Source: a bacterium
GTDB taxonomy: Bacteria > Chlamydiota > Chlamydiia > Chlamydiales > Rhabdochlamydiaceae
Assembly: GCA_021802305.1 (NCBI GenBank)
Contig: JAKAAD010000011.1
Span: 1-15,236, forward strand
DNA: 15,236 nt
Direction: 5' to 3'
The notes under the pieces are model-generated. The model worked only from the letters and a program-made list of their open reading frames with translations. It ran no database searches and was not told the DNA's origin. The translations under genes were made by a program, and so were the position numbers. Positions within the stretch are counted from its first letter, which is position 1. Each line of letters begins with the position of its first letter. This document shows, one piece after another, positions 13,483 through 15,236 of the stretch.

Positions 13483-14139
13483 ATGTGGCAGCGGTTTTCT
13501 TGCTTTTGTTTTGATTTTGATGGCCTTCTTGTAGATACAGAGCCTTTGCATTACGAAGCCTTTTCTAAAGCTACGGCCATGTGGGGTCTTGCTTGGGATT
13601 GGGATTTTGACACCTATCTTCGGCATGCACATAGCCAATCTTCAGGTGCGCTTCGCGCTTTAGAAAAAGAATTTCCACAGATTGTAGGGGAAGAGGGGAT
13701 GCTTCTCGTGAAACGCAAACAAGCAATTTACGAGGAGTTATTACAGGAAAAACCGCCTCGACTCATGCCAGGGGTACACGCGTTTTTAGATCGGTTGGAG
13801 CAAGAGGGAAGGCTTCGTTGCGTAGTGACGAATTCCGTTCGCTCTCATGTCGAGCTCGTCAAGAAAGCATATCCGATATTGCAGAGCATTCCTCTGTGGA
13901 TTACAAGAGAAGAGTATCTTCGGCCAAAACCTGCGCCCGATGGATACCAAAAAGCACTTGCGCAATTAGGATGCGTGCCCAATAGCGCCATCGGGTTTGA
14001 AGATAGTGTGAAAGGCGTGCAAGCCTTAGTGCATGCGGGCATCCATGCAGTATGGATTTGCCCCAAACGACAGATGCAAGCATCCGAGTATCCTCATCCC
14101 CATGTGCAGCATGTGGAATCCTTTGCATCTATTTTTTGA
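13483..14139 (+). CDS. HAD-superfamily phosphatase (phosphoglycolate phosphatase/beta-phosphoglucomutase-like)
   Basis: The 218-residue protein has all four HAD motifs: FDFDGLLVDTEP with nucleophile and acid/base Asp near residues 11-13, CVVTNS around 116-121, KPAP with the motif III Lys around 152, and GFEDSVKGVQA with the Mg-binding Glu/Asp around 172-177. The helical insertion after motif I is of the subclass I type seen in phosphoglycolate phosphatases and beta-phosphoglucomutases, acting on small phosphorylated metabolites; the substrate is not evident. ATG 13483 lies only 6 nt after the tRNA, with no ribosome binding site, so the message may be released leaderless by tRNA processing. 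Its 3' end overlaps the convergent truA by 46 bp. In C. trachomatis, from memory, a HAD gene also neighbours truA. Confidence 0.9.
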   Translation: MWQRFSCFCFDFDGLLVDTEPLHYEAFSKATAMWGLAWDWDFDTYLRHAHSQSSGALRALEKEFPQIVGEEGMLLVKRKQAIYEELLQEKPPRLMPGVHAFLDRLEQEGRLRCVVTNSVRSHVELVKKAYPILQSIPLWITREEYLRPKPAPDGYQKALAQLGCVPNSAIGFEDSVKGVQALVHAGIHAVWICPKRQMQASEYPHPHVQHVESFASIF

Positions 14140-14882
14140 TACATGATTTCGCATAAGAAAAGTGCATGTGGGGGCGCAGCCATTCCTACCTTTCTTCGAT
14201 CTCTAGCTGCAAAAAGCACGGCAATGTCCGATAGGTTCATTTTCCCTCGGCAAACGTCTAGCAGCACTCCCGTGATATTGCGCACCATCTGGTAAAGAAA
14301 ACCATTTCCTTCGTATTCCAGGCGAAAGCCGCCCGGTTCTGGAACGACATCGATTCGATAGATCGTACGCACAAAAGATTTATTATTTCCTCCACGATTG
14401 GTAAAGGAGGAAAAATCATGCGTTCCGACAAATACTTGCGCAGCCTGCACGAGAAGTGGAATGTTGATGGTAAAAGGAAGCACGTATGCATAGCGAGCTT
14501 GGAACAAATCTGGTGGATTTTGACAGTGTAAATGGTAGTGGTACACCTTTCGCAGGGCACTAAATCTCGCGTGAAAATCGGAAGGAACTTCGACCATGTC
14601 TACAATGCGAATGGAAGAGGGTAAAAGGCCGTTGAGAGAGAGAAGAATTTTTTTGCAGGGAAGAGTTGTATGATGGACGAAATGGGCGCATTGGCCTAAT
14701 GCATGCACACCGCTATCTGTGCGACCAGCTCCATATATTTTTGTGGGTACGCGAAGGATTGTGGAAAGAACATTTTGGATCTGCTCTTGAATGCTCAGAG
14801 CATTTTTTTGTACTTGCCAGCCTGCATAATCCGTTCCGTCGTACGCGATTGTAAGCTTGTACGTATACACAAATGAATTCAA
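14094..14882 (-). CDS. truA: tRNA pseudouridine(38-40) synthase TruA
   Basis: The product (262 residues from TTG 14882) is a full TruA. It has YKLTIAYDGTDYAGWQVQ at the N-terminus, the catalytic Asp in GAGRTDSGVHA (D56), RFSALRKVYHYHL, GTHDFSSFTNRGG and the C-terminal EGNGFLYQMVRNITGVLLDV. It isomerises uridines 38-40 in the anticodon arm of many tRNAs. There is no in-frame ATG near the family's usual start; TTG 14882 or GTG 14870 must serve, and both lie within one arm of a 21-bp inverted repeat. No Shine-Dalgarno is seen. The C-terminal tail (DAKDSTCCTWG) is read from DNA antisense to the end of the HAD gene. Downstream of the SWIB gene on the same strand, separated from it by a likely terminator. 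Confidence 0.96.
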   Translation of the reverse strand: MNSFVYTYKLTIAYDGTDYAGWQVQKNALSIQEQIQNVLSTILRVPTKIYGAGRTDSGVHALGQCAHFVHHTTLPCKKILLSLNGLLPSSIRIVDMVEVPSDFHARFSALRKVYHYHLHCQNPPDLFQARYAYVLPFTINIPLLVQAAQVFVGTHDFSSFTNRGGNNKSFVRTIYRIDVVPEPGGFRLEYEGNGFLYQMVRNITGVLLDVCRGKMNLSDIAVLFAARDRRKVGMAAPPHALFLCEIMYQKIDAKDSTCCTWG

Positions 14883-14990
14883 AAATTGGGAATTTGGCGA
14901 GGAGGCGTCTATGTGGAAGCAGCAAACGAATTCAAATGCAGTGGCTATCCGACATAGCTAAAAAGAAACTTTTGAGTTCATTTGTGTATA
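14864..14990. repeat. 21-bp inverted repeat flanking the truA upstream region
   Basis: Positions 14864-14884 and 14970-14990 are reverse complements with one mismatch; the left arm reads TATACACAAATGAATTCAAA(A). The 85-bp interior contains a further GAATTCAAA at about 14928-14936 and a small GCTAT/ATAGC hairpin, and no gene. The left arm covers both possible truA start codons, so the sequence around the truA start is part of the repeat. A short mobile or recombinogenic element is possible; its size is below that of usual MITEs with genes. Confidence 0.65.
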
Positions 14991-15012
14991 TAAGAGTTCA
15001 CATCGAGAAAAG

Positions 15013-15043
15013 AGAGCTCGTATAGAGTAGCTACACGAGCTCT
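15013..15043 (-). terminator. Rho-independent terminator of the SWIB gene
   Basis: Read on the minus strand, a 9-bp perfect stem (AGAGCTCGT pairing with ACGAGCTCT) encloses a 13-base loop and is followed by CTTTTC. It begins 9 bp after the SWIB stop codon, the expected place. The T-run is short, so efficiency may be modest. It would separate SWIB transcription from truA. Confidence 0.55.
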
Positions 15044-15052
15044 ACAGTGAAA

Positions 15053-15236
15053 TTACGAAATATGCTTGCTGATGAGCTTAATCATTTCAAACATGTTCAC
15101 AGATTTTTTGTTGCCAAATACTTTTTTGAGTTTTTCATCTGCATTGATCATGCGACGATTTTTTTGATCTTGGCATTTATGCGTACGAATGTACTGCCAT
15201 ACTTTTTTTACAAGACTTTTATTATGAGAAGATAGA
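15053..15236 (-). CDS. SWIB/MDM2-domain protein, C-terminal part (cut by window edge)
   Basis: The last 60 residues are visible and end at TAA 15053-15055. They read as the C-terminal two thirds of a SWIB domain: VKKVWQYIRTHKCQDQKNRR, MINADEKLKKVFGNKKSVNM and FEMIKLISKHIS, with the typical W-x-Y-I, L-x-x-(V/F)-F-G and MFEM-x-x-x-(I/L)-x-x-H pattern. In eukaryotes the domain occurs in SWI/SNF chromatin-remodelling subunits and MDM2. In Chlamydiota small stand-alone SWIB proteins, or SWIB fused to topoisomerase I, are conserved and have been linked with nucleoid condensation; here it is apparently stand-alone, but the N-terminus lies outside the window. The position close to truA agrees with remembered chlamydial gene order. 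Confidence 0.9.
   Translation of the reverse strand, partial: LSSHNKSLVKKVWQYIRTHKCQDQKNRRMINADEKLKKVFGNKKSVNMFEMIKLISKHIS

Overview
The window most probably comes from an environmental (amoeba- or arthropod-associated) member of the Chlamydiota. Four things point there: a SWIB-domain protein next to truA and a HAD phosphatase; a sigma-54 activator of the AtoC/CtcC type nearby (from memory, Chlamydia trachomatis has swib, truA, a HAD phosphatase and atoC close together); F-box and leucine-rich-repeat proteins typical of intracellular symbionts of eukaryotes; and a full-length aconitase, which pathogenic Chlamydia lack but relatives with a complete TCA cycle keep. No database search was possible, so the lineage is an inference.

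Layout. Positions 1-800 are a rearranged accessory stretch. The 3' tail of a gene cut by the window edge is followed by an A+T-rich unit bounded by a perfect 22-bp inverted repeat and filled by an F-box-like ORF, and then by a hypothetical gene that shares 22 bp with the cut gene. Positions 880-5563 hold plus-strand genes, mostly overlapping: a long ribosome hibernation factor, a small PD-(D/E)XK (HsdR N-terminus-like) protein, then DUF115/Maf-like protein, MORN-variant repeat protein, and a second DUF115/Maf-like protein. Positions 5564-6117 hold an imperfect inverted repeat and a decayed C-terminal piece of a DUF4143 ATPase gene.

Positions 6118-10110 contain a minus-strand sigma-54 activator with no receiver domain, divergent from a small lipoprotein gene whose stop codon overlaps the start of aconitase. 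Positions 10201-13344 are a tight four-gene accessory cluster: a membrane-anchored protein with a possible serine-nucleophile motif, two related exported proteins, and an F-box/LRR protein with a C-terminal membrane segment. These look like host-interaction candidates. The window ends in conserved genes: tRNA-Leu(CAA), a HAD phosphatase starting 6 nt after the tRNA, truA converging on it with overlapping 3' ends, a 21-bp inverted repeat at the truA start, and the C-terminal part of a SWIB protein.

The strongest leads are the inverted-repeat unit at the left edge, the paired DUF115 genes around a MORN gene, the receiver-less sigma-54 activator, the aconitase-coupled lipoprotein, and the accessory cluster beside the tRNA.
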